From the NCBI GenBank assembly GCA_051871515.1, contig JBJECY010000120.1, forward strand, positions 1-27,514: DNA of 27,514 nucleotides. Direction: 5' to 3'. The position numbers and the translations under genes are program-made. Each line of letters begins with the position of its first letter. Within the stretch, counting starts at the first letter, position 1. The DNA is from SFTJ01 sp051871515. Lineage in GTDB: Bacteria; Bacteroidota; Bacteroidia; Bacteroidales; Muribaculaceae. A model generated the notes under the pieces. It did no database searches, was not told the origin of the DNA, and saw nothing but the letters and a program-made list of their open reading frames with translations. This document shows, one piece after another, positions 1-7,529 of the stretch.

Positions 1-120
1 GTTGCTCAGGTACTTAAAAACAAATACTAATAACTAAGTTGCGGAATTAAGGTTTTATTCTCCCGCTTCTGTTTAACATCATTTTTGTTGCGTGTGCAAA
101 TTATTTGCTCACCATGTTTC

Positions 121-128
121 TACCTTTG
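121..128 (+). promoter_or_regulatory. Candidate -7 promoter element for the 100-aa gene
   Basis: The octamer TACCTTTG matches the Bacteroidetes -7 consensus TAnnTTTG and is followed by CA, as is common in these promoters. No TTTG lies 19-21 bp upstream; the nearest TTTG (104-107) is only 13 bp away, so the -33 element is missing or weak. Transcription would start near 135 and leave a leader of about 50 nt. Confidence 0.4.
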
Positions 129-184
129 CATCAGATAAGAGAACATAACACCAATAAATAATTAAACATTGGGAGGACAAAACT

Positions 185-487
185 ATGATAGCAACAAGCA
201 TATACAACAAGCTCGATAAGAGCGACAACATCTTTGCATCGCTCACTATCGACGGCCGCCCCGTGGCAAGCATCAATCGCTCAAACTTTTGCAGCTTGAG
301 TGAAGTGGTGAAGCTGATGTATCACATAGCCGGACAATTTGCCGGAATGGCACGTCTGCTGATACGCAACCAAAGCCAGGGATGGAGCACAACACTGCCA
401 TTGTCGTCAAACAAGCCGGCAAGCAAGCTTAGCAAAACGCCAAGCAAGCCCACTGCCGTGAACGGACAATATCTCATACCCTGGTGA
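185..487 (+). CDS. Small protein of unknown function (100 aa)
   Basis: I do not recognise this protein. The start is well supported: GGGAGGA lies at 171-177 with normal spacing before the ATG, a strong Shine-Dalgarno for a phylum that mostly lacks them. Residues 1-65 look like a small mixed alpha/beta domain with alternating hydrophobics (IFASLTIDGRPVASI) followed by a helix-like stretch (SEVVKLMYHIAGQFAGMARL). Residues 72-90 are a Ser/Lys/Pro-rich basic linker, and the chain ends in Tyr-Leu-Ile-Pro-Trp. There is no signal peptide or membrane segment, so it is probably cytoplasmic. It stands alone: the next gene starts 450 bp downstream and a terminator-like hairpin lies at 626-662. The GC-rich wobble codons and the ribosome-binding site favour a real gene. 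Its function is unknown. Confidence 0.75.
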   Translation: MIATSIYNKLDKSDNIFASLTIDGRPVASINRSNFCSLSEVVKLMYHIAGQFAGMARLLIRNQSQGWSTTLPLSSNKPASKLSKTPSKPTAVNGQYLIPW

Positions 488-625
488 CAATGCGGTAATC
501 ACATTACAACTGACAATAACCTTAACATCATATAAAACAAAGAAAATGCTGTTTTCAAAACAATACTATTGTTTATGACATCCGAAAGTTTTCATATCTT
601 TCACTAATACCATGAAAAATGCTCT

Positions 626-662
626 GGTGGCGCGCGCTGTGACGGCGAGAGCCACCTTTTTT
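626..662 (+). terminator. Rho-independent terminator-like hairpin
   Basis: The arms GGTGGC (626-631) and GCCACC (651-656) pair, with a possible inner CGC/GCG stem (635-637 with 645-647). Six T residues follow (657-662). It lies about 140 nt after the stop of the 100-aa gene, so that transcript either has a long 3' UTR or a separate short RNA ends here. Confidence 0.6.
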
Positions 663-875
663 GTTGCCCTTTGCACTCGTCAACACACACCCCGTGGGCA
701 CGAGCAAACCAAGTATGCAAAAAAATATCATAAAAAATACCATAAGATGATGTGAATAATGAAATTTTTAAGTAATTTTACAATGTTATTTGCACAAAAG
801 TGCATTGATGCGCTGTTATAGATATTAGATGGTGACTAACACAGTTGCCGCGAAACGCTACTTGCGCTCAAAAAC

Positions 876-907
876 TTGACGTGCAAACATGTTTCGACTT
901 AAATTTT
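876..907 (+). promoter_or_regulatory. Weak candidate promoter for the Fe-S scaffold/GGGtGRT operon
   Basis: TTGA (876-879) is followed after 20 bp by TAAATTTT (900-907), which differs from TAnnTTTG only in the last base. The start point would lie about 20-30 bp before the ATG at 939. The -33 match is only partial, so this is tentative. Confidence 0.3.
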
Positions 908-938
908 TAGTAGAATTATTATATTAATAAGAACTATT

Positions 939-1631
939 ATGGTTTATACACAAGAAGTACAACACATGTGTTGTGTAGCAAAGGGTGCTAACCATCCTTC
1001 AGCTCCAATACCAGAGGAGGGAAAATGGGTTAGAGCAAAAGAAATCAAAGACATTTCTGGATTCACACACGGCATTGGCTGGTGTGCCCCACAACAGGGT
1101 GCTTGCAAGCTTTCGCTCAACGTGAAAGAAGGTGTGATACAAGAAGCTCTTGTTGAAACAATCGGATGTTCGGGTATGACTCACTCAGCAGCCATGGCAG
1201 CCGAAATCCTTCCTGGCAAGACCATCTTGGAAGCACTCAACACCGACCTCGTGTGCGACGCTATCAACACTGCAATGCGCGAATTGTTCCTGCAAATCGT
1301 TTACGGCCGCACTCAATCGGCTTTCTCTGAAGGCGGTTTGCAAGTTGGTGCTGCTCTCGAAGACCTTGGCAAAGGCTTGCGCAGCCAGGTAGGTACCATG
1401 TTTGGCACTTTGGCCAAGGGCGTACGCTACCTTGAAATGGCTGAAGGCTATTGCACTCGCATGGCCCTCGACGAGAACAACGAAGTAATTGGCTATGAGT
1501 TCCTTCACCTTGGCAAATTCACTGAAGCCCTCAAGAAGGGTAAGACACCTGAAGAAGCCATTGAAGCAGCTAAAGGCCACTACGGTCGCTTTGACGATGC
1601 AGCTAAATATATTGACCCACGCAAAGAATAA
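939..1631 (+). CDS. IscU/NifU-like iron-sulfur cluster assembly scaffold protein
   Basis: This 230-aa cytoplasmic protein resembles the Bacteroidales scaffold-like proteins annotated as iron-sulfur cluster assembly scaffold. The stretch around residues 74-88 (TIGCSGMTHSAAMAAE) follows the IscU pattern of a ligand Cys in a Gly-rich turn followed by a helix. Other candidate thiol ligands are C49 and C56 (WCAPQQGAC), with C11/C12, C106 and C172. It is longer than canonical IscU (about 130 aa), and the part after residue 150 ends in helices rich in Lys and Glu. The ATG at 939 is the first in frame, and homologues I recall begin the same way (M-x-Y-x-x-E-V-Q). Only 17 bp separate its stop from the GGGtGRT gene, so the two are almost certainly co-transcribed. 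Codons favour GCT, GGT and AAG more than neighbouring envelope genes, suggesting high expression. The role in cluster assembly is inferred from the family, not demonstrated. Confidence 0.8.
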   Translation: MVYTQEVQHMCCVAKGANHPSAPIPEEGKWVRAKEIKDISGFTHGIGWCAPQQGACKLSLNVKEGVIQEALVETIGCSGMTHSAAMAAEILPGKTILEALNTDLVCDAINTAMRELFLQIVYGRTQSAFSEGGLQVGAALEDLGKGLRSQVGTMFGTLAKGVRYLEMAEGYCTRMALDENNEVIGYEFLHLGKFTEALKKGKTPEEAIEAAKGHYGRFDDAAKYIDPRKE

Positions 1632-1648
1632 TTTAGGAGGACAACATT

Positions 1649-2662
1649 ATGGCAATTAGAGAAGTAAAATTTGAATCTCAAGACCGTCGCATGAAGCAAA
1701 TTCTTGCTGCATTGAATGAGAACGGAATTAAAGATATTGAAGAGGCTAATGCTATCTGCGAAGCTGCCGGTATCGACCCATATTTGACTTGTGAAGAAAC
1801 TCAACCTATCTGCTTTGAGAACGCTAAGTGGGCATACGTTGTTGGTGCCGCTATCGCAATCAAGAAAGGTTGCAAAAACGCTGCCGACGCTGCTGAAGCC
1901 ATTGGCATTGGTTTGCAATCGTTCTGCATCCCCGGCTCAGTAGCCGACGACCGCAAGGTGGGCTTGGGCCACGGTAACTTGGCTGCTCGTCTGCTTCGTG
2001 AAGAGACCAAGTGCTTCGCTTTCTTGGCTGGTCACGAATCATTTGCCGCTGCTGAAGGTGCCATCAAGATTGCCGCTAAGGCCGACAAGGTGCGCAAAGA
2101 ACCTCTTCGCGTTATCCTCAACGGTTTGGGCAAAGATGCTGCAAAGATTATCTCTCGCATCAACGGTTTCACCTATGTTCAAACTCAATTCGACTATTTC
2201 ACAGGCGAACTCAATGTGATTGAAGAACACCCATATTCAAACGGTCCTCGTGCTAAGGTGAAATGCTACGGCGCTGACGACGTGCGTGAAGGTGTAGCCA
2301 TCATGTGGAAAGAAGGCGTTGACGTTTCTATCACTGGTAACTCAACCAACCCAACCCGCTTCCAACACCCGGTTGCAGGCACTTATAAGAAAGAACGCGT
2401 ATTGGCTGGCAAGCCTTACTTCAGCGTAGCTTCTGGTGGTGGTACAGGCCGTACCCTTCACCCAGATAACATGGCAGCAGGTCCTGCTTCTTACGGTATG
2501 ACCGACACCCTTGGCCGCATGCACTCTGACGCTCAATTTGCAGGTTCTTCTTCAGTTCCCGCTCACGTTGAGATGATGGGCTTCCTGGGTATTGGTAACA
2601 ACCCAATGGTAGGTTGCACCGTTGCTGTTGCTGTTGACGTTGCTACTGCCCTTTCAAAGTGA
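1649..2662 (+). CDS. GGGtGRT family protein
   Basis: This 337-aa protein carries the diagnostic motif GGGTGRT at residues 263-269 (in FSVASGGGTGRTLHPDN), which defines the family of that name. Family members are found mainly in anaerobes and commonly sit beside an IscU-like scaffold, as here. The biochemical function is not established; the Gly-rich motif and the context suggest a role in Fe-S biogenesis or use. Several Cys residues (C37, C48, C55, C75, C93, C122, C206) could matter for metal binding. There is no signal peptide, so it should be cytoplasmic. The start is fixed by a strong Shine-Dalgarno (GGAGG, 1636-1640) eight bases before the ATG. Codon choice again suggests a highly expressed gene. 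A perfect hairpin follows 32 bp after the stop. Confidence 0.93.
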   Translation: MAIREVKFESQDRRMKQILAALNENGIKDIEEANAICEAAGIDPYLTCEETQPICFENAKWAYVVGAAIAIKKGCKNAADAAEAIGIGLQSFCIPGSVADDRKVGLGHGNLAARLLREETKCFAFLAGHESFAAAEGAIKIAAKADKVRKEPLRVILNGLGKDAAKIISRINGFTYVQTQFDYFTGELNVIEEHPYSNGPRAKVKCYGADDVREGVAIMWKEGVDVSITGNSTNPTRFQHPVAGTYKKERVLAGKPYFSVASGGGTGRTLHPDNMAAGPASYGMTDTLGRMHSDAQFAGSSSVPAHVEMMGFLGIGNNPMVGCTVAVAVDVATALSK

Positions 2663-2694
2663 TTTTGATAATTAATTATCTTTGAAATATCAAC

Positions 2695-2726
2695 AATCCC
2701 TCTTTGGTCAATGCCAAAGAGGGATT
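2695..2726. terminator. Shared bidirectional terminator between convergent genes
   Basis: A perfect 13-bp inverted repeat, AATCCCTCTTTGG (2695-2707) and CCAAAGAGGGATT (2714-2726), encloses a 6-nt loop. It lies between the stop of the GGGtGRT gene (+) and the stop of the AAA+ ATPase gene (-), so it can end both transcripts. The T-tracts are short on both sides. Confidence 0.7.
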
Positions 2727-2749
2727 TCTGTTTATTATACTCCGAAGCT

Positions 2750-4891
2750 TCAAACAGCGAAGCCCACACTGCGACGCAACGGCATTTTCACGATGTTGCT
2801 TAAATACTCGTTAAGCCGCACATCTTCGGCGCAAACTGTGCGAAGCACTTCTGCATTAATGCAATCATTCAATCCATATTGACTCGACACCCGCTTTGCC
2901 ACATTAGTCACAATCACATTCTCAACATATTCGTGCACCCAACGTGCATTGCTGAAACAAGCATCTTTTTTCGACACCACGCTCGCCACTGCCATTTTCA
3001 AGGCGGAAACAGCATCGGCATCAAGGCTATAGTCGAGTTCTTCAAGCAATTGCAAAGCAATCAGGGAGAGTTCTTCGGCATTATAATCGGGGAAATGAAA
3101 CCTGTGAGGGAATCTACCATTAAGTCCCGGATTTGAACTCATCATTTCTTTCATCTCCTTTTCATAGCCTGCAAGAATCACAATCATATCGGGATTGGGT
3201 TGTGCCAAAACCGTAAGAAGCGACTCAATCACACGCAGACCGAAATCATTCTTTTCTCCACCATTTAATGTGTAAGCCTCATCAATAAACAACACATTGC
3301 CTCGTGCCATACTCAACACTTCGTTGACATTGCTCTCAGTTTCGCCTATATAGCGGCCAACGAGTTTTGAACGCTCAGTAACCACCACATCGCCTTGCGA
3401 AAGCAACCCCATTGAATGGAACACCTTGCCAATCATTTTTGCTACAGTGGTTTTTCCAGTTCCGGGATTGCCCGTGAACACCATGTGGTTAGGCATCGAC
3501 AACGACGACTTTAGCCCTGCCCGGTGACGCATCTCCATAAACCGCACTTTGTTTATTGCAAACGAAATATCTTCTTTTAGGTTTTTCAGCCCTATTAAAC
3601 CATTCAGTTCGCTCATGCTTTCCTCAAAGCCATCGATACGCTTTTCAAAACTCAAACCTTGCAAATCGGCAACATCAACCAGCGACAATCGCTTTTTAAC
3701 ATCGGCACTATTAGTATCGTATTCGTCAAACAGACGATTATTCAACCTGCCCTTAATGATTGCCATGATTTTGGCATTAATCTGCTGCAACGCATTGTTG
3801 CCAAGTCCAAGATTCTTTGAATCGCGCTTAATGACTTGCTGTATCAGCAATTCGGCATCAGGCGACAGTTCATAACTGAAATAGTTAAATATCGACGAAA
3901 CATAGTGAACCAACTCCATCTCGCTCTTTATTTGATATTGCAAAGGTTCACATCCATTGAAATAACTTTTCAGCATAGGGTATGTGGCAAACAGTGCGTC
4001 AACTTCGGGCTTTGTGCCACACACCACAACACTCCACTCAACATCCTTTTCAAGACAGCTCAATATCATTTTCACCATCACAGCATATTGCGCATGCAAC
4101 AACGGCGAAAAATTCTTAATCACTATACCTTGACATTCGGTTTTGAGCAACGTGTTGAAATCGTCAATTTCATATTTTAAAGACACATTTGAACATATCT
4201 TCTCAAAATCAACTTCGCCCAAATCATGCATGCATAGCAATTCCGACATATCGAAATTTTTGTCATAAACAACAAAACAACGGTTTGCCGGTGTATAGGC
4301 GTTGATTGAACGATACCGCCATTTCCTCAGCAGGCCCGATTTAGCCGAATCAACAGCAGCATCAATCACGCATGCCACCCCAGGAGTTTTACAAAACGAA
4401 TCCCATTTCGCCTGGCCAATACTCATTTCATTAATGATTGATTCTCGGCTTTGAGGCACCGACTTGCCGTGCGCAATACATTCAAATCGTTTGCCATCAT
4501 AGCGGAAAGTGAATGAACCAATCGGCTCACTACAATAGTACACCACAAACGTATATACATCAGGCAGCCAAGCATAATTCGACGGCACATTTAGCCGCAA
4601 GCAACATGCACAAGTGCCCTTATCGGTTCCTTTTTTGCCCATAGGCAAATAATCATCGTTGATGCATCTAACCTCAACATCTTCGCCACTAACAATATCT
4701 CTTGTAAAATTAAGCGTCACATAGACGGGACTATGTACTGCCCTGTTTTCGTAGCGGCGAACCTTAAGACTTATCACATCAATTGGCTCTACATTTTCTT
4801 TTACTGATTTTTCGTCTTTCAAGTCACTCTCTTCTGATAAAACATCGTTATTTGTCAGTGTCAAACGTTGAAGGTGTCTCAAATTATTCAT
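2750..4891 (-). CDS. CbxX/SpoVK-type AAA+ ATPase with an extra degenerate AAA module
   Basis: This is a 713-aa soluble protein. The C-terminal AAA+ domain (about 430-665) has Walker A GNPGTGKTT (474-482), Walker B VLFIDEAY (533-540), a sensor-1 region VILAGY (571-576), a likely arginine finger in NGRFPHRF (591-598) and sensor-2 NARWV (648-652). This is the CbxX/CfqX layout, shared with Rubisco activase CbbX and SpoVK. Residues about 255-390 repeat the second half of such a domain (VVVCGTKPEVDALFATYPML, then a sensor-2-like helix GNNALQQINAKIMAIIKGR) without Walker A or B, so it looks like a pseudo-ATPase module. Residues about 38-135 form a beta-rich, Cys-containing region I do not recognise. 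No Rubisco, sporulation or ESX genes are nearby, so the substrate is unknown. The gene is monocistronic by position. The ATG at 4891 is the only sensible start; no clear promoter was found. Confidence 0.85.
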   Translation of the reverse strand: MNNLRHLQRLTLTNNDVLSEESDLKDEKSVKENVEPIDVISLKVRRYENRAVHSPVYVTLNFTRDIVSGEDVEVRCINDDYLPMGKKGTDKGTCACCLRLNVPSNYAWLPDVYTFVVYYCSEPIGSFTFRYDGKRFECIAHGKSVPQSRESIINEMSIGQAKWDSFCKTPGVACVIDAAVDSAKSGLLRKWRYRSINAYTPANRCFVVYDKNFDMSELLCMHDLGEVDFEKICSNVSLKYEIDDFNTLLKTECQGIVIKNFSPLLHAQYAVMVKMILSCLEKDVEWSVVVCGTKPEVDALFATYPMLKSYFNGCEPLQYQIKSEMELVHYVSSIFNYFSYELSPDAELLIQQVIKRDSKNLGLGNNALQQINAKIMAIIKGRLNNRLFDEYDTNSADVKKRLSLVDVADLQGLSFEKRIDGFEESMSELNGLIGLKNLKEDISFAINKVRFMEMRHRAGLKSSLSMPNHMVFTGNPGTGKTTVAKMIGKVFHSMGLLSQGDVVVTERSKLVGRYIGETESNVNEVLSMARGNVLFIDEAYTLNGGEKNDFGLRVIESLLTVLAQPNPDMIVILAGYEKEMKEMMSSNPGLNGRFPHRFHFPDYNAEELSLIALQLLEELDYSLDADAVSALKMAVASVVSKKDACFSNARWVHEYVENVIVTNVAKRVSSQYGLNDCINAEVLRTVCAEDVRLNEYLSNIVKMPLRRSVGFAV

Positions 4892-5497
4892 AATCTACAT
4901 TTTTTATGAAACGCTCCAGCCGGAAGTTTCTAACCGGAACGCTCCGAATAAATATAATACATAATAACACAAAGAATTTAAAAGAGAATCCTTTAAATTC
5001 CATACAAGGATACATTAATCAATTTATTATTAATGCAAAACAACACTATGCAACCATTACGTCAATGAACGCAGCAATCCCTGTCAGGAACAAAATGTGC
5101 CTTCAGTATTATTGTTACAATTAAACACTTGAGCATCAACGCCACCAGTCAGCAGCACCTAACTTGCATTTTTTGTTTCTGATTTTTGAATCATTATATA
5201 TTTATTTTGGTATTTAGTGTTTTCCACCATGTGGTGTATTAGAGCATAAAACTTGCAATTGGTTTAATCCACATCAAAAATTTTTTTGTTTCGGAATAAA
5301 TTTTTCACTGAAAGTTCGTTTTTGGCAAAGCAAAGTGGCGATTTTCAATAAATGAAGGCCCGGCAACAAAGCTCTTTCTTTGACATTATTATGGTAAGTT
5401 CAAAACATTTAGGGCCGACTCCCAAAAGAATCGGCCCTAATAATATTACGTTTCAACTAAGAAATTCCGGTTTATATGTATATCACCGTTTGGGCAA
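4892..5497. other. 606-bp AT-rich intergenic region, no gene supported
   Basis: No convincing ORF was seen; the longest (+ strand, 4906-5124, 72 codons) has no ribosome-binding site and random composition. The region contains a short repeated block near the AAA+ start (AACGCTCC at 4912-4919 and again about 30 bp on), a palindrome CACCATGTGGTG (5225-5236), several A/T runs, and the terminator of the aminopeptidase gene at 5410-5439. The AAA+ promoter should lie at its left end, but I could not find a TTTG / TAnnTTTG pair. Confidence 0.55.
5410..5439 (-). terminator. Rho-independent terminator after aminopeptidase C
   Basis: The arms TAGGGCCGA (5410-5418) and TCGGCCCTA (5431-5439) form a perfect 9-bp GC-rich stem with a 12-nt loop. 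Read on the minus strand it is followed by AATGTTTTG, a modest T-rich tail. It lies about 60 bp after the aminopeptidase stop and ends the minus-strand run of envelope genes. Confidence 0.7.
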
Positions 5498-6901
5498 TTA
5501 CTCTTCCACGGCAAACATGGGGTCCCATGCCGGCAGCACAATTGGCTTTTGCTTAAACATGGCAAGGATGTTATCAGGAATATACTTCTTGTTAATCACA
5601 AAACGGAACATATATTCATTAAACCACTCATCGGTCATCACCACGTTGCCTTTGAAACCGCTTTGTGCGCCCCAGCTGTTTTCAACCATCCAGCGCGTTG
5701 GCTGCTTGGTGTTGGCGTCAACATCAACGGCAATCAATGTCATGGCATGTGACGAGGCACTGGCATGGGCAAGTATGCGCTCGCGCTTATCCATTGTGAA
5801 TTTCACACCAAGAAGCGACTCATAATCAAAGTTTGCCAAGTCGCAAGTGCCAATGCTGCGATTGAGGCTCTTACCCACGTCGCATGAGATGTACATGGCG
5901 TTATTATCCTTGATTGACTCAATAGCCAGAGGTTTGATGTCCTCAATAGGCAGGTTTAAGTAAGTCCAATTGTGTCCATCATAGGTGTGACGGTCATATT
6001 CAATGGTGTAAATTTTGCCATATTCGCGCGTTGGGTCGTTCATAATCATCACATAATCGTTAGTGAGGTCTTGCTTGCCCCACAGCTCTTGATAGAACGA
6101 TTGCGGAGTGTAGCTCTTCTCGCTCACAAGCGTGCCGCTATCGTTTTTCATCGCCCAAGTGAACTCGGTTGGAGGAACGCCATAGGCAAGTGTGAGAATA
6201 CGATACACCGTGCCAAGCATATTCACTTTCTCAGCCTGCAAGTCCTTATCAGCACTGCCATTAGCTGCCATCTTGCGCAGTTGCATGCCATAGTCGCGCA
6301 ACAGCATCTTCAGCTGCGATGCTATCTGCGAGGTGTTTTCGCTCGACTGAGTCTCGGGCATCACTTCCTTAGGCACCACGCCATATTTCTTCACCAAATC
6401 GGCAACGCCGGTATAGGTGCCGCCATCGCTCAGCGGATTGGCAAACAACCAATCAACCGTGCGGTCATCAAAAGGCTTATTGGCAGTGTCAATCACACCT
6501 TGCAAGAACAGGTTACTCTTTTCAAGTTGGTCGTAGAAGAACAAATATACTTGAGAAAGTTCAAACTCTGGCAGGCTGTGTGCATTGATGGCTTGCGAAC
6601 GCAACACGTTAAGCCCGGTGAAGAGCCAGCAACGGCCCGATTGCTTCTGATTGGTAATACCCTTGGTGTGAACCTGATAAGTGAACTCACCCTTGGTGAC
6701 GCCTTTCAGCGTGCTGATGTCAGTGGCAAGAGTGTTTAGGGCTGTGTGTGCCATTGCGTTGCGAATGGCACGGTCAGTTGCCGTTTGCGGCTGTGACGAT
6801 AGTTGCTGAAGCACCTTAGGGGTGATGGCGGTTTGTGCCAATGCCACAATGCCAGTGCTCAATGCAAATGCACATGCTATTAATGCTGGTTTTATCATCA
6901 T
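5498..6901 (-). CDS. pepC: Exported aminopeptidase C (bleomycin-hydrolase-like, peptidase family C1)
   Basis: This is a 467-aa papain-fold cysteine aminopeptidase. The active site is complete: the oxyanion Gln and nucleophile in NQKQSGRCWLF (Q85, C91), the His in SSHAMTLI (H385) and the Asn in WMVENSWG (N408). The C-terminus (WDPMFAVEE) matches the C-terminal arm that reaches into the active site and gives aminopeptidase activity in the bleomycin hydrolase family. Residues 1-22 are a signal peptide (hydrophobic core ALIACAFALSTGIVALA, cleavage likely after LAQ), so the enzyme is periplasmic or surface-exposed, unlike cytoplasmic PepC of lactic acid bacteria. In this family it trims N-terminal residues from peptides. 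The start is ATG at 6901; a second ATG follows immediately and cannot be excluded. It is the last gene of a minus-strand run with 82 bp before it, and a terminator follows. Confidence 0.92.
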   Translation of the reverse strand: MMIKPALIACAFALSTGIVALAQTAITPKVLQQLSSQPQTATDRAIRNAMAHTALNTLATDISTLKGVTKGEFTYQVHTKGITNQKQSGRCWLFTGLNVLRSQAINAHSLPEFELSQVYLFFYDQLEKSNLFLQGVIDTANKPFDDRTVDWLFANPLSDGGTYTGVADLVKKYGVVPKEVMPETQSSENTSQIASQLKMLLRDYGMQLRKMAANGSADKDLQAEKVNMLGTVYRILTLAYGVPPTEFTWAMKNDSGTLVSEKSYTPQSFYQELWGKQDLTNDYVMIMNDPTREYGKIYTIEYDRHTYDGHNWTYLNLPIEDIKPLAIESIKDNNAMYISCDVGKSLNRSIGTCDLANFDYESLLGVKFTMDKRERILAHASASSHAMTLIAVDVDANTKQPTRWMVENSWGAQSGFKGNVVMTDEWFNEYMFRFVINKKYIPDNILAMFKQKPIVLPAWDPMFAVEE

Positions 6902-6983
6902 AGTTTCTATGTTTATTTGGTTAACAATAATATTTTATTTACTAAAAAATCAAATTCTCGTGAAGCGCAGTTGGCAATGGCTG

Positions 6984-7487
6984 TCAATTGCCCGCCACAG
7001 GCACTTCATAGTCAACAATATGCACCTTCACCTTGAAAGGCGTGGCAGCTCGTCGCGGCTTAGGCCCAAGATAATAATAGAACTGCTTCAGGCGGTCAAA
7101 CGAGGGCACACTCACCTGCCGGGTTTCGCCGCATTTCAAGTTGCAATTCACCGTCACAGTGCGCTCATGAAGCATGTTGCCGTTAAGGTCGGCATACATG
7201 ATGGTGAGCGTGAGGTGACCAATGGCTGTTGACGTGTTGTTGGTCACAAAAAACGATTCTTGGCGTTCGCTCAGAGGTTTGCTGAAACCCTTAATAACAA
7301 CTCTGCTTGGCATGAACAGGCTCCTGAGACTATCGTTGGCGGTAGGCACAACGGGCACTGTGTCAAGTTCCTCAACCTTGGCGCTGCGATTGTCAATCAC
7401 CATGCTGCCACGCGTGGTCTTTTGCCGAGCCGTCAACACCCCAGCCACCGCGCACACAAGCATCAATGTTATCACAATACGTCTCAT
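6984..7487 (-). CDS. Exported protein of unknown function (167 aa)
   Basis: I do not recognise a named family. Residues 1-20 are a typical signal peptide (MRRIVITLMLVCAVAGVLTA). The mature part begins with a short charged, low-complexity segment (to about residue 55). A beta-rich domain follows (about 60-165) with alternating hydrophobics (RVVIKGFSKPLSERQESFFV, HLTLTIMYADLNGNML) and a conserved-looking tail of aromatics (FYYYLGPKPRR). The look is of an Ig-like or beta-sandwich periplasmic protein. It has two Cys close together (NCNLKCG, about residue 118), possibly a disulfide. It sits 82 bp upstream of the aminopeptidase gene and 42 bp downstream of another exported unknown, all on the minus strand, so co-transcription is likely. 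The codon pattern and signal peptide make it a real gene; its role is unknown. Confidence 0.75.
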   Translation of the reverse strand: MRRIVITLMLVCAVAGVLTARQKTTRGSMVIDNRSAKVEELDTVPVVPTANDSLRSLFMPSRVVIKGFSKPLSERQESFFVTNNTSTAIGHLTLTIMYADLNGNMLHERTVTVNCNLKCGETRQVSVPSFDRLKQFYYYLGPKPRRAATPFKVKVHIVDYEVPVAGN

Positions 7488-7529
7488 GCCAATTATTATT
7501 GTTGTGAAAAGGTTATCAGTGCAATTTGT

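Larger units (their letters stand above)
488..938. other. 451-bp intergenic region: hairpins, no gene seen
   Basis: No ORF of credible length or codon use was found on either strand. The region holds a small hairpin with arms AAACAAT (558-564) and ATTGTTT (568-574), a terminator-like hairpin at 626-662, a perfect palindrome TGCACAAAAGTGCA (791-804) and a candidate promoter at 876-907 for the Fe-S gene pair. The stretch at about 715-790 is very A/T-rich. Confidence 0.6.

Noticed and set aside
791..804. Palindrome TGCACAAAAGTGCA as an operator of the Fe-S operon
   Set aside because: It is 135 bp upstream of the start, not overlapping the candidate promoter, and short; there is no evidence beyond symmetry.
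4906..5124. 72-codon plus-strand ORF in the intergenic region
   Set aside because: It is AT-rich with no ribosome-binding site and no recognisable domain.
5225..5236. Palindrome CACCATGTGGTG in the gene-free region
   Set aside because: It is short, isolated from any promoter or gene start, and likely by chance in 600 bp.
5972..6739. 255-codon plus-strand ORF
   Set aside because: It lies entirely antisense to the aminopeptidase C gene, whose catalytic residues are intact; the product resembles no family and has His/Leu-rich antisense composition.
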